Assembly: GCF_947501785.1 (NCBI RefSeq)
Contig: NZ_CANMXB010000001.1
Coordinates: 1 to 64,000 of the forward strand
Length of the DNA: 64,000 bases
Reading direction: 5' to 3'
From: an uncultured Litoreibacter sp.
GTDB taxonomy: Bacteria; Pseudomonadota; Alphaproteobacteria; Rhodobacterales; Rhodobacteraceae
Position 1 is the stretch's first letter; every line of letters starts with the position of its first letter. The notes beneath the pieces were generated by a model, which made no database searches, had not been told where the DNA came from, and worked only from the letters and a program-made list of their open reading frames with translations. Shown here in pieces: positions 41,046-50,143 of this stretch. A program made the translations under genes and the position numbers.

Positions 41046-43181
41046 ATGCCCACCTTTAACGTAGAAATCTACGAATTTGACCCGCTGGGAACGTTCTCTC
41101 AGACAACGGGCGGCCAAATTACGTACGGCGGCCCTGCGACGGCAAACGGATCTGCGGCAATAACAGACAACCAAGTTGGCGTTGACGGCTTGGTTCTCGA
41201 TGACGCCGCAAGCGAAAACGCGACGGCGACAGTTACCATTGGCGGCAACACAACTACCGGCAACGAGGTTTATGCCGAGGAATCCTGGACGCTGATCGAC
41301 ACCGTCACGGGCAAGGAATTCCAGGTCGTGACCATTCGCGTGAATGATGGCACGAACACCGGATATTACACGCTGTCGGAAATTCCTCTGGTCCCAGGCC
41401 GGGTTTACGAGACCGTATCGTTTGACACTGAGCCAGATGTCAGTGCGGGTGACGAAAGCTTTTCATACGCCGACTACGCGGCTGCGTCTGACGGGATTGT
41501 CAGCGGGACGGACGGCGACGATGTCATTGACGGCTCATACACGGGGGACACCAGCAATGATGTCGTAGATGGCGGCGACGCGCCTGGCGCGACACCTCCG
41601 CAAGCATCCGAATTCAATTGGTCGGACTACACCGATGAGCAGGATCTGCGCGGCGGGGTCACGCAGAACACAGGCGGGATCAATGTCGAGGTCACATATA
41701 CGGATGTCCAAACCAACGAGAACTTTTCCGCCGAACTGAGCGGCGGTACCGAAGGCATCTTTGTGGGGGCAGGGGAGCCGTTCAGCAGCAACTCTGCGGG
41801 CTATATCCTCGCCAATGGCAGCGCTGACGACACGACCGTCGAATTTGAGTTCTCTGCGGCCGCGGGCTCAGGGCTCAACGATGAAGTTGAAAACGTCCGG
41901 TTCCGCATTAGCGATATCGATGGGCTCGATGACGGCACCAACAACTTTCAAGATATCGTCACCGTGCGTGCCTTTGATGCAGAGGGCAACGAAATCACGG
42001 TCAACATTACAGGTGGGAGCAACCACACTGTAACCGGCAACACTATTACGGCCGGCCTATCGAACGGGTCGCCCACCGACGCAAGTGGGTCGGCGCTGAT
42101 CGAAATACCAGGACCTGTGGCGCGCATTGAAGTCGTCTATGACAATGGCGGAACGACACAGCAGGCCATCTATTTCTCCGACCTGCATTTTGACGCCATT
42201 ACGCCCGGCGGCGATGAAGATGTCATCGAGGCAGGCGGAGGCAATGACACCGTTTTTGCGGGTAATGGGGACGACACCGTTGATGGCGGCAGCGGAAATG
42301 ACACAATTGACGGCGGCGCTGGTGATGATTTCATCGATGGCGGGACCGGCGATGACGCCATCACGCTGGGGCAAAGCGACACCGCCGTCGGCGGCGACGG
42401 CGACGATACGTTCACAATTGACCCGACGCAGCTAAACGGCGGCACCATCACGGTCACCGGCGGTGAGGGCGATGAAACTGCTGGCGATACGTTGGACTTT
42501 AACGGCCAACTGGTCTTGGGCTCCATTGTCTATTCAAACACCGATGATGCCGCGGGCGGGCTTTCGGGCACTGCAACGTTGTTGGACGGCACAACAGTCA
42601 ATTTCTCCGAGATTGAAACGATAATCTGTTTCGTCGATGGTTGCCTCATCGATACCCCGCATGGTCAACGTCCGGTGGAGGACCTGCGATCCGGCGACTT
42701 GGTCCTGACTCGCGACAATGGCCCGCAAGCCATAAGGTGGACAGGGTCGCGCACAGTATTGACCAACAAAGCCACGGCGCCAATTGAGTTCGCCGCGGGA
42801 GCCATCGGCAATACATCGCGTCTGATGGTGTCGCCACAACACCGTATGTTGCAGACTGGCTACCAGTCGGAACTGTATTTCGGATCACCTGAGGTCCTGG
42901 TTGCCGCGCGCCACCTTGTGAACGGTAAGGACGTTGTTCAGCGTCCGACTGGGTTGGTGACATACCATCACTTTATGTTTGATTCCCACGAGATTGTCCG
43001 GGCTAACGGAGCCGAGAGTGAAAGCTACCACCCGGGCGCATATAGCCTGCCGGGCCTGCACGAGCGGTCCCGCGAGGAGTTATTCGCTATTTTCCCGGAT
43101 TTGCGGGCCAATCCCATTTCATACGGGCAAGTCGCCCGACCGTTTATCAAAGGCCACCAAGCGTCCATTTTGGCAGCCTGA
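41046..43181 (+). CDS. RTX-repeat and Hint-domain protein
   Basis: A 711-residue acidic secreted-type protein with no classical signal peptide. The N-terminal half is Thr/Asp/Gly-rich with beta repeats. RTX calcium-binding nonapeptides follow (about residues 390-445): [23 protein letters not shown] and [12 protein letters not shown] Hint (hedgehog/intein) domain starts at the Cys of [17 protein letters not shown] (Cys528) and includes [15 protein letters not shown] and [14 protein letters not shown]. Hint domains self-cleave, so it may process itself after type I export. Architectures of this kind are common in roseobacters. No type I exporter genes are in the window. Confidence 0.85.
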   Translation: MPTFNVEIYEFDPLGTFSQTTGGQITYGGPATANGSAAITDNQVGVDGLVLDDAASENATATVTIGGNTTTGNEVYAEESWTLIDTVTGKEFQVVTIRVNDGTNTGYYTLSEIPLVPGRVYETVSFDTEPDVSAGDESFSYADYAAASDGIVSGTDGDDVIDGSYTGDTSNDVVDGGDAPGATPPQASEFNWSDYTDEQDLRGGVTQNTGGINVEVTYTDVQTNENFSAELSGGTEGIFVGAGEPFSSNSAGYILANGSADDTTVEFEFSAAAGSGLNDEVENVRFRISDIDGLDDGTNNFQDIVTVRAFDAEGNEITVNITGGSNHTVTGNTITAGLSNGSPTDASGSALIEIPGPVARIEVVYDNGGTTQQAIYFSDLHFDAITPGGDEDVIEAGGGNDTVFAGNGDDTVDGGSGNDTIDGGAGDDFIDGGTGDDAITLGQSDTAVGGDGDDTFTIDPTQLNGGTITVTGGEGDETAGDTLDFNGQLVLGSIVYSNTDDAAGGLSGTATLLDGTTVNFSEIETIICFVDGCLIDTPHGQRPVEDLRSGDLVLTRDNGPQAIRWTGSRTVLTNKATAPIEFAAGAIGNTSRLMVSPQHRMLQTGYQSELYFGSPEVLVAARHLVNGKDVVQRPTGLVTYHHFMFDSHEIVRANGAESESYHPGAYSLPGLHERSREELFAIFPDLRANPISYGQVARPFIKGHQASILAA

Positions 43182-43271
43182 AAACGATCACTTTTGGGGT
43201 TTTGTCAAAACACCCATCCTGCCCAGAGCAATACAGTTAAGACTTATCCCGTTAGTCGACACTACGAGGGT

Positions 43272-43305
43272 GGGCTGCCGATCTCCGATACAAGATAGGC
43301 AGCCC
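43272..43305. terminator. Possible convergent terminator hairpin
   Basis: GGGCTGCC (43272-43279) pairs perfectly with GGCAGCCC (43298-43305) across an 18-base loop. It lies between the convergent RTX-Hint and permease genes. It has no T run, so assignment as a terminator is tentative. Confidence 0.35.
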
Positions 43306-43346
43306 CTCCCGCATAACAGTCGCGAACAGCCAGGGAGCGGCTTGGT

Positions 43347-45275
43347 TTACCCCATGCCGCGCCAAGGGATCGTTTTCTGAATGACCCACCGCATGATCAG
43401 ATCAAAAATCAGACCCAAAACACCCATAATCAGGATCGTGACCCAGATAAGTTCATAGTCGGACACTGTCCGTGCGATGTTCTCGATGAAGCCGATGCCT
43501 GTCGTACCGGCAAGCATCTCAGCGGCGACAAGGGTGCCCCAGCAGACACCAACCGCAATGCGGATGCCCGTCAGAATTTCTGGCAAAGCGTTCGGGAAAA
43601 TAACCGTCCACATGATCTGCCGATCCGTCGCCCCCAAAGAGTGCGACGCGCGGATCTTGGACAGTTGAACGCCAGACGCGCCTGTCCGAGCGGAGATCAC
43701 CATGATGGCAAAAGCAACCATGAAGAGCAGGAAGATCTTACCGTCATCCTGAATGCCAAAGATCGTCAGGATCAGCGGCGCCCAGGCAAGGGGCGGTACG
43801 GGTCGGTAGAGCTCGATCAGCGGGTCGAAGAACGATTTGAAGAACTTCGAGACGCCCATAAACAACCCAAGCGGCACACCGATTAGAATGCCCAATCCAA
43901 GCGCAACAAGAACCCGGAATAACGAGTCCCAGATATGCCCGTCCAGCATTGGGAAATGCCCGAGGTTCACGTCACCTGTGGCGAAAGCCAGCAGCTTGTC
44001 TTTGAAGTTCGGTTCAATCGAGCCGTCAGAGCCATGTCGCGCGTATTCACCCGGCCAGGCATCTGCAATCCAATCTGGTGTGAAGAATGCGACGATGTCC
44101 GCCACGGCAACCCAGTCCCACCACAGAAGCGGGAAGCCACGGTAGCCGCCGCCATTCTCCAGGTCAGGGTTGGCCAGGCGACCAAAGGTTGCAACCACGT
44201 CTGTCGGTTTGGGCAGCCACCGTGCAGACCCTTGTTCCGTGCATTGCGTGGCCGACTTCACGATGCCCGGCCCCGGGAAGAACAGCGCATCAGCGATGCG
44301 AAGACCGCCCTGAGCTGAAACTGCCGAAGCGTCGAGATTGCTGACGGCCAGATTGACCTCTTCCAACGCCGCGGCAGGGAAGATAAGGCCATCGTCGAGG
44401 CGACGGAAGATACGTTCGACCGCTTTGACATAGGCCTCGCGTGCCCCGGCAACGGGCTCGTCAAAACTGCCGGCCTCGTTGACCTCCTTCAGCGCATCAA
44501 TGCGGGCCTTGGTATCGGCGATCAGCGCATCATTGGCGGAGTTGTTGTTTCTGATCTTGTTGAAGTCGCCCGCGATCTCAGCCGCCTGAAGGGAGGCGTT
44601 TTCAAACAGTACACCACGTTCTGTAATCGGCAGGATCGGAATTTCGGTGAACGTGGTCCCCCATTTCGGCTGCGCCAGTGCTTCCGCCGTAGGGGCCATT
44701 TTCACGGGGCCCGCGTCGAGGAAGTCGCCCAGCGCGTCAATCCGCGATGCGATTGTCGTCAGTTCGACCTTCGCCTCTTCTGACATGCGCGCTGGATCGG
44801 ATGAGTTCGCGATTAGTGCTTTCGTCTGACCGATCAATTCGCCCAGTTCGACCTTTTCCGCATCGGTGAATGGCGTCGTGGCGAGCTGTGCTTCAAGAAT
44901 ATCGAGCTGATCTGAATTCCGTCCGGCAAGGAGCGTTGATTTGTAGTAGCGCGACCCAATAGGCAGGGATGCCTTGATTGGACCGACGGATTCTTCCAGC
45001 TTGGCGATCTGACACATATCGTTCGCTGCGTCCGGGAAGTAGGCGCGGCCCACGCCCCAAGAGAAGTAGAACCAAACCAAAAACAGCGAGCAAACGCCGC
45101 AAACGGCCCAGAACCACCCACCTTTGGTGCGTACCGGATCGCCAAAAACCTCGTCATTTTCCGTCTGTCGGGATTGTTTGCGCCCGTACCAGATGGACCA
45201 AATAAATCCCACCAGCAGGATGGGAATAATGTAGGCGGCAAAGAGCGCGCGGTTATCTGACAACCAATCAAGCAC
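43347..45275 (-). CDS. TauC-like ABC permease with large extracytoplasmic domain
   Basis: A 642-residue permease, about 2.5 times the usual TauC/SsuC length. Two N-terminal helices (about residues 10-30 and 55-75) bracket the first part. Residues 76 to about 400 form a soluble, mostly helical and coiled-coil-like region (for example TDAEKVELGELIGQTKALIA), probably periplasmic. The canonical permease domain follows (about 445-630), with EAA loop IRASHSLGATDRQIMWTVIF. Similar long permeases occur in roseobacters, but the role of the extra domain is unknown. It overlaps the ATPase gene by eight bases. Confidence 0.82.
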   Translation of the reverse strand: MLDWLSDNRALFAAYIIPILLVGFIWSIWYGRKQSRQTENDEVFGDPVRTKGGWFWAVCGVCSLFLVWFYFSWGVGRAYFPDAANDMCQIAKLEESVGPIKASLPIGSRYYKSTLLAGRNSDQLDILEAQLATTPFTDAEKVELGELIGQTKALIANSSDPARMSEEAKVELTTIASRIDALGDFLDAGPVKMAPTAEALAQPKWGTTFTEIPILPITERGVLFENASLQAAEIAGDFNKIRNNNSANDALIADTKARIDALKEVNEAGSFDEPVAGAREAYVKAVERIFRRLDDGLIFPAAALEEVNLAVSNLDASAVSAQGGLRIADALFFPGPGIVKSATQCTEQGSARWLPKPTDVVATFGRLANPDLENGGGYRGFPLLWWDWVAVADIVAFFTPDWIADAWPGEYARHGSDGSIEPNFKDKLLAFATGDVNLGHFPMLDGHIWDSLFRVLVALGLGILIGVPLGLFMGVSKFFKSFFDPLIELYRPVPPLAWAPLILTIFGIQDDGKIFLLFMVAFAIMVISARTGASGVQLSKIRASHSLGATDRQIMWTVIFPNALPEILTGIRIAVGVCWGTLVAAEMLAGTTGIGFIENIARTVSDYELIWVTILIMGVLGLIFDLIMRWVIQKTIPWRGMG

Positions 45276-46065
45276 GGCCCATGATCTCCTCTTCCATGTT
45301 CCAGATCATCGTCAGGATCTCTTCGCGGACCTCGATGAAATAGGGATCATGCTTAATCTCCCGTAGAGACTCTTTGAGACCGCGTTCGGCGAATGGGAGG
45401 CGGTATTCCTTGTGTACCCGGCCTGGGCGTGGAGCCATCACGAACAAACGTTCGCCAAGCAGCAGCGCCTCTTCCACCGAGTGGGTGATGATCATGATCG
45501 TTTTGCCGGTCTCTTTCCAAATCTCCAGAACCAGTGACTGCATCTTTTCGCGGGTCAGCGCGTCCAGCGCGCCTAGCGGTTCATCCATCAAGATGACATC
45601 GGGTTCATTGATCAGGCAGCGGGCCAATGCCACGCGCTGCTGCATCCCGCCCGACAGCTGATAGGTTGGCGTGTCGCCGAAGCCCTGCAAACCCACAATA
45701 TCGAGCCACTTCTCAACCAGTTTTTCGTTTTCGGCTTTGTCGTTGCCGCGCATGCGCAGGCCGTAATCCACGTTGCTCGACACCGATAGCCATTCGAACA
45801 AGGCGCCCTGTTGGAAGACCATGCCACGCTCCACGCCAGGACCTTCGATCACTTTGTCGCCTATCTTCGCCTGTCCCCCGGTCGGCGGCACGAAACCGGC
45901 AATCGCGTTCAGCAAGGTGGTCTTACCACATCCCGATGGTCCTAGAACGGACAGCAATTCGCCCTTTTTCAGGTTAAAGTTGATGTCCTTTAGCGCCTCG
46001 ACCTTCCCACCCGTTTGCGGGTTGGTGAATGTCATGCTGAGGTCTTCACAGATGAGATCTGCCAT
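45268..46065 (-). CDS. TauB-like ABC transporter ATPase
   Basis: A 265-residue ATPase of the taurine/nitrate/sulfonate type. Walker A is GPSGCGKTT (residues 42-50), the signature is LSGGMQQRVALARCLI, and Walker B is VILMDEPLGALDALTREK. There is no TOBE domain, as expected for this branch. It lies between the binding-protein and permease genes on the same strand. Substrate assignment comes only from the binding protein. Confidence 0.9.
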   Translation of the reverse strand: MADLICEDLSMTFTNPQTGGKVEALKDINFNLKKGELLSVLGPSGCGKTTLLNAIAGFVPPTGGQAKIGDKVIEGPGVERGMVFQQGALFEWLSVSSNVDYGLRMRGNDKAENEKLVEKWLDIVGLQGFGDTPTYQLSGGMQQRVALARCLINEPDVILMDEPLGALDALTREKMQSLVLEIWKETGKTIMIITHSVEEALLLGERLFVMAPRPGRVHKEYRLPFAERGLKESLREIKHDPYFIEVREEILTMIWNMEEEIMGRA

Positions 46066-46171
46066 GGCTTGCTTCGCTTCTCTAATTTGACAGTTGCCGA
46101 TGACGTGTTGGCGCGCTCGGGTAAAAGTGACGTCTCGTTATGCTAGCCGACAAAAACGCGGATCAACAAGC

Positions 46172-46199
46172 TTGAAGGGGCCGTTTCCAGCCCCTTCAA
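46172..46199 (-). other. Intra-operon hairpin between binding protein and ATPase genes
   Basis: TTGAAGGGGC (46172-46181) pairs perfectly with GCCCCTTCAA (46190-46199) around an eight-base loop, in the 153-base gap after the binding-protein stop. No T run follows on the minus strand, so it probably stabilises the upstream RNA end and does not stop transcription fully. Confidence 0.65.
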
Positions 46200-46218
46200 A
46201 TCGCACGTTATTTGACGA

Positions 46219-47181
46219 TTACTCTAGGAAAGAGCTGTCGATTGTTTTGGCGACATCCGTGGTAGAGTCGGAGAACACCAGCCCAAGAGACGCCGCAGCA
46301 GAAGCCGCATCGCCGTTTTCGTTGAAGAAGTTGTTCTTCTGGTCTTCAACGGTTGGGATCACGAAGCCACCGATTGTGGTTTTCGTATCTTCGACATTCA
46401 TGCCGGACGCTTCCGCTACCATCTGCACCTGCTCATCAGAGCCGGTCCATGCTTCGTTTGCTTCTTTGGTTGCATCCATGAAAGCCTGAACAAGCTCTGG
46501 GTTCTCAGTTGCGAATTTCTCGGTCACTGTGATGACGTCGAACGAACCGATGTTGGCCGCACGTTTTTCATCTGACGACATGATGGCCGTGCCAACTTCG
46601 CCAGCAGATTTCGTGTCAACGCCACCAAAGACGCATGCCATGTCCACAGCGCCATCAGCCAGCGACTTCGCACCATCCGGCGGAGCCTGGTCAACAACAG
46701 TCATCGTGGAGATGTCGACGTTGTAATGCGCCATGTATTTGCGGAACGCGTAGTCGGCCATTGTGTTCAATGGAACAGCAACCGTCTTGCCTTCCAGCTC
46801 GGATGCGTTGGAGCCATCGATGCCCAGCTCGTTGCGCACAAAGCAATCATTGGCTTCGTAAACCACGGCGATGCCGATCATTTTCAGCGGCGCGCCTTGC
46901 TGAATGGCGGTCACGAATGGTGCCAGGCCCTGGCTGTAGGAGATGTCGATGTCGCCAGCCAACATGGCTTCGGTCATCGCGGTGCCGGTTGTAAAGTCGG
47001 TCCAGTTCACATCCACACCCATGGCGTCCGAATATGCGCCGGATGTTTTTGCCATCAGGTTTGGCGTTGGCCACTGAAGAAAGAATGCGACATTCACATC
47101 TTCTGCGTAGCTGATTCCCGGTGCCATGACCGTCATTGCTGTTGCGGCAGCAAGTGCCGCCTTTTTAATATTGGATATCAT
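46219..47181 (-). CDS. TauA-like periplasmic binding protein
   Basis: A 320-residue binding protein with a Sec signal peptide ending ...ISYAE (about residue 24). The mature start DVNVAFFLQWPTPNLMAK closely resembles roseobacter taurine-binding TauA, as do FTTGTAMTEAMLAGDIDISY and GKTVAVPLNTMADYAFRK. The ligand may still be another small sulfonate or amine: no taurine catabolic gene (tpa, xsc) is in the window. GGGAGGA precedes the ATG at 47181. A palindrome at 47314, near the divergent IclR gene's end, is a likely operator for this gene. Confidence 0.82.
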   Translation of the reverse strand: MISNIKKAALAAATAMTVMAPGISYAEDVNVAFFLQWPTPNLMAKTSGAYSDAMGVDVNWTDFTTGTAMTEAMLAGDIDISYSQGLAPFVTAIQQGAPLKMIGIAVVYEANDCFVRNELGIDGSNASELEGKTVAVPLNTMADYAFRKYMAHYNVDISTMTVVDQAPPDGAKSLADGAVDMACVFGGVDTKSAGEVGTAIMSSDEKRAANIGSFDVITVTEKFATENPELVQAFMDATKEANEAWTGSDEQVQMVAEASGMNVEDTKTTIGGFVIPTVEDQKNNFFNENGDAASAAASLGLVFSDSTTDVAKTIDSSFLE

Positions 47182-47313
47182 TGAGTTCCTCCCATTTGAA
47201 CTTCGTAGAGCCTCTTTTGCGCAGAGCGCCTTTAAACAAGACTCATTTACGATGCGCACACCATTACAGGCAAAACAAGCGCCCGCAAGTTTTTCCTCCA
47301 TTGCAAAATGGCT

Positions 47314-47330
47314 GTTTCGCAATGCAAAAC
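47314..47330 (-). promoter_or_regulatory. IclR operator copy upstream of TauA-like gene
   Basis: GTTTCGC-AAT-GCAAAAC is a near-perfect 7-3-7 palindrome (one mismatch). Almost the same sequence recurs at 48350-48366 ahead of the FAD oxidoreductase. It lies 133 bases before the TauA-like start, so both arms of the island carry one. Confidence 0.65.
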
Positions 47331-47356
47331 TCGCAGTCAAAACCGCCTTGCCGCCT

Positions 47357-48130
47357 TCAGTGCATAGGCTCGCTCGGCTTCACACCGCCAATCAGGTCGG
47401 TCACCCGATCCGCTGACTGCATCAGCTCACCGCTCCAACCAATGAGGTCCTTGATGCTGTGCTGTGGGTAGACCGACCAGATATTGAGCACCGCGATTGC
47501 CTCACCAACATAGTTGAAGATTGGCGCCGAGATTCCGAGGAAATGCTCATATTCCTCCCGGTCATTCGTGGCGAAGCCTTGGTCGCGAACCCGAGATAGA
47601 CAGGACAGAAAATCCGCCGCATTGGTGATAGTGCGGGGCGTGAATTGCGTGAACTCATGGTCGCTCAGTTTGGACAACGCGACTTTTTCGGGAAGAAAGG
47701 CGAGCAGCGCTTTCCCTGACGCCGAGCAATGAACAGGCTCGCGCATACCCGGGCGCTGCACGCCGCCAAGCGAATGAGGCGCTTCCAGAATTCTGAGATA
47801 GACCACCTCAAGACCGCTGGGGATGCCCAAGGTGACATTTGCTCCAAAACGATCAAGAAGGCTGACCATCTCGTCCAGCGCAATCGCCTGGATGTCGAAG
47901 CCGCTATAGGCGTTCTTGACCAGATCAAAGACGCGCGGGCCCAAAAAGTAGGCTTTGCTCTGAGGATCAAAGCGCACCATATTCTCTTCGATACATATCG
48001 CCAGCAGCCGGTGAACAGTGCTTTTGTTCAGCGCACATTTCGTGACAATCTCAGAGAATGTCAGAGGTTTCTGCGCTTCGCTGATGACCGTGAGAACGAC
48101 CAGCACCTTCTGGACAATTGAACTTTGCAT
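47357..48130 (-). CDS. IclR family transcriptional regulator
   Basis: A 257-residue regulator with an N-terminal winged helix (about residues 6-70) reading VVLTVISEAQKPLTFSEIV and NKSTVHRLLAICIEENMVR, then an IclR effector domain (about 80-250) containing MREPVHCSASGKALLAFLP and ISAPIFNYVGEAIAVLNIW. The ATG at 48130 follows a TTG three bases upstream. It lies between the transporter operon (same strand, downstream) and the divergent oxidative module. Two matching palindromes flank it, so it probably represses both arms until its ligand, likely the transported compound, appears. Confidence 0.93.
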   Translation of the reverse strand: MQSSIVQKVLVVLTVISEAQKPLTFSEIVTKCALNKSTVHRLLAICIEENMVRFDPQSKAYFLGPRVFDLVKNAYSGFDIQAIALDEMVSLLDRFGANVTLGIPSGLEVVYLRILEAPHSLGGVQRPGMREPVHCSASGKALLAFLPEKVALSKLSDHEFTQFTPRTITNAADFLSCLSRVRDQGFATNDREEYEHFLGISAPIFNYVGEAIAVLNIWSVYPQHSIKDLIGWSGELMQSADRVTDLIGGVKPSEPMH

Positions 48131-48311
48131 CAAAGCGATCCCAGCGTTGTTGATTAATGCAGCGGCACCGCGGGTTAGGCCAAGAGAGCCGCGAAAGATC
48201 GTGCCGCCAAGCGAAACTCGATTTTCGTATCACAGAACAACTTGGTGAGCCAGCGATGCCTTGTGGCGCGCGATCTCGCGCCGCCGAGCAATTGGATTGA
48301 CCGTTGACGGC

Positions 48312-48327
48312 ATGACTTTTGAGTCAT
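48312..48327. promoter_or_regulatory. Palindrome ATGACT-N4-AGTCAT
   Basis: A perfect 6-4-6 inverted repeat (48312-48327) in the 248-base divergent region between the IclR gene and the FAD oxidoreductase gene. It differs from the IclR-type palindrome and could be a second regulator's site or part of the promoter. Confidence 0.4.
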
Positions 48328-48349
48328 AGTTTTTAATGGCGAAATGCTA

Positions 48350-48366
48350 GTTTTACAATGCAAAAC
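48350..48366 (+). promoter_or_regulatory. IclR operator copy upstream of FAD oxidoreductase
   Basis: GTTTTAC-AAT-GCAAAAC, a 7-3-7 palindrome with one mismatch, ends 12 bases before the TTG start and abuts the Shine-Dalgarno (GAGG). Also GCGAAATG just upstream resembles GCAAAATG at the other copy, so the shared block is about 28 bases. This position fits repression. Confidence 0.65.
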
Positions 48367-48378
48367 TTTTGAGGCAAC

Positions 48379-49680
48379 TTGATCAATTCACCCGTCAAAG
48401 AAGAAATTCACTGGACCGTCACGGCTGAGGCCGCGCCCGAATGCCAGCAGCTCGACAGCTCAATTGACGTGGATGTCCTCGTTGTCGGGGCCGGGCTAAC
48501 GGGCTGCCGAACGGCTCTTGGCCTCGCGGAGGCCGGCGTTTCGGTCGCGCTGGTTGATAGCCAAGAGATCGGTTGGGGGTCGTCAGGACGCAGTGGCGGG
48601 CAATGTAACCCGATCTGGCGCCAGACACCTCAAAAGCTGATCGACATGCTTGGCGAAACGCACGGCGCAAGGCTGATCCAGACAACACTAACGGCCGCGG
48701 ACGATCTGTTCGGCGACATCGAAAGGTTCGGGGTGCAGTGTGATGCGGTCCAGAACGGTTGGATCCAAGCCGCACATACCAAGAAGGCCCGCACAAATTT
48801 GCGCGCGCTTGGCAGCAGCTGGGCCGCCGCTGGCCTTGATATTCAGGAGATTGAAGGCGACGCGGTGCTTGATGCCAGTGGATCGCCTGCCTATGCCTTC
48901 GCGCTGCGCCACGCCGCTGGTGGTCATGTGCAGCCGCTCTCATTAACGCGAGGCTACGCCCGGGCCGCGATTGAGCGCGGTGCACATGCGTTTCAGCGGA
49001 CGCCAATCACAAATCTCGAACGGATCGACGGCAAGTGGAAAGCATCTTCAACGAATGGGCAGATCACTGCGGAAAACGTCGTACTGACCACCAACGGCTA
49101 CAGCAAAGGTGCCTGGCCTGACCTGGAAAAGACATTTCATGGGCTGTTCAGTGTCGCGCTTGCAACGCAGCCCCTTACAGAGGCGCAGCAGGCCGAAATT
49201 TTGCCCGGGAAAGTGACGATCTCGGATTCGCGCCTTGCGATTTACTTTGCCCGCTATGACCGCGACGGCCGACTAATCTTCGGCTGTGTCGGCAGCAGCG
49301 AACGGGTCGATCACTTGGGGGGGTTCCACCGCGTCAAACGCGGGTTGAAAACGGTATTCCCCCAGATCGCGGACATCCCGGTTGAACGAAAATGGGCCGG
49401 GCGCATTGCCGTGACGCCTGAAATGATGCCTCACATTCACGAACCTGCGCCGGGGATTACCGCAGGTATTGGGTTTAGTGGGCGTGGGATTGCGATGACC
49501 TCGGTCATGGGGCGTGCGCTATCCGCCAAGCTGTTGGGCACGCAAGCGGACGATTTGCCTTTCCCAATCCAGCCGGTCACGCCGATCCCGTTCCATGGGA
49601 TTACAAGCCACCTGATCCCGTTCGCGGCCCCAGCCATGACCCTGCGCGACCGGTTCGAAACACTGACAGACGGAATTTGA
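48379..49680 (+). CDS. FAD-dependent oxidoreductase, DAO family
   Basis: A 433-residue flavoprotein of the D-amino-acid-oxidase (DAO) family, related to gamma-glutamylputrescine and glycine/sarcosine-type oxidases. The dinucleotide-binding motif is VDVLVVGAGLTGCRTALGLA (residues 31-50); the FAD contact WGSSGRSGGQCNP follows near residue 68. The end carries the family's second FAD motif GITAGIGFSGRGIAMTSVMG. It should oxidise an amine or amino acid to an imine with FAD. The start is TTG at 48379 (GAGG four bases upstream). It heads a three-gene plus-strand operon. Confidence 0.87.
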   Translation: MINSPVKEEIHWTVTAEAAPECQQLDSSIDVDVLVVGAGLTGCRTALGLAEAGVSVALVDSQEIGWGSSGRSGGQCNPIWRQTPQKLIDMLGETHGARLIQTTLTAADDLFGDIERFGVQCDAVQNGWIQAAHTKKARTNLRALGSSWAAAGLDIQEIEGDAVLDASGSPAYAFALRHAAGGHVQPLSLTRGYARAAIERGAHAFQRTPITNLERIDGKWKASSTNGQITAENVVLTTNGYSKGAWPDLEKTFHGLFSVALATQPLTEAQQAEILPGKVTISDSRLAIYFARYDRDGRLIFGCVGSSERVDHLGGFHRVKRGLKTVFPQIADIPVERKWAGRIAVTPEMMPHIHEPAPGITAGIGFSGRGIAMTSVMGRALSAKLLGTQADDLPFPIQPVTPIPFHGITSHLIPFAAPAMTLRDRFETLTDGI

Positions 49681-49708
49681 GCGTACCGTCCAAGCGCGAG
49701 GAGAGACG

Positions 49709-50068
49709 ATGACAACACTGACGAAATTCGCCGACGGCACCCCACCTGCCATACGCCAAGACACCAGCGCCAACACCATATCGGGCAGCCATGAACATAC
49801 GGTTTGGGTCCATTTCAAAGGCGCGAATGACGCATTCCGTGCGGGCGTTTGGGAAAGCACCGCAGGCGTTTTCCGCGGGCCGCAGAACGATCAAATCGAA
49901 TATTGCTACATTCTCGAGGGGGAGGCGAATATCAGAACCAGCGATGATCAGGAATTCACAGTGAAGGCGGGCGACGGATTTGTCATGGATAACGGGCTGC
50001 AGCCGATCTGGACCGTCGACAAATACATCAAGAAACAATGGGTGATCGTTTCGGTCGACCCGAATTGA
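49709..50068 (+). CDS. Cupin-domain protein (DUF861-like)
   Basis: A 119-residue single-cupin protein. The two cupin motifs are QIEYCYILEGEANIRTSDD (about residues 61-79) and VKAGDGFVMDNGLQPIWTV (about 85-103), where the usual metal ligands are only partly kept. The family (DUF861/cupin_3) includes ureidoglycine-related enzymes and many accessory proteins in amine breakdown. It lies 28 bases after the FAD oxidoreductase and is probably co-transcribed. Confidence 0.88.
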   Translation: MTTLTKFADGTPPAIRQDTSANTISGSHEHTVWVHFKGANDAFRAGVWESTAGVFRGPQNDQIEYCYILEGEANIRTSDDQEFTVKAGDGFVMDNGLQPIWTVDKYIKKQWVIVSVDPN

Positions 50069-50143
50069 TGGACAATCCGGGCATGGTCGCCGTGCTGCGG
50101 CTGATCACGCTGATGCGTTAGACTATCAAGAGTGGAGCACATC

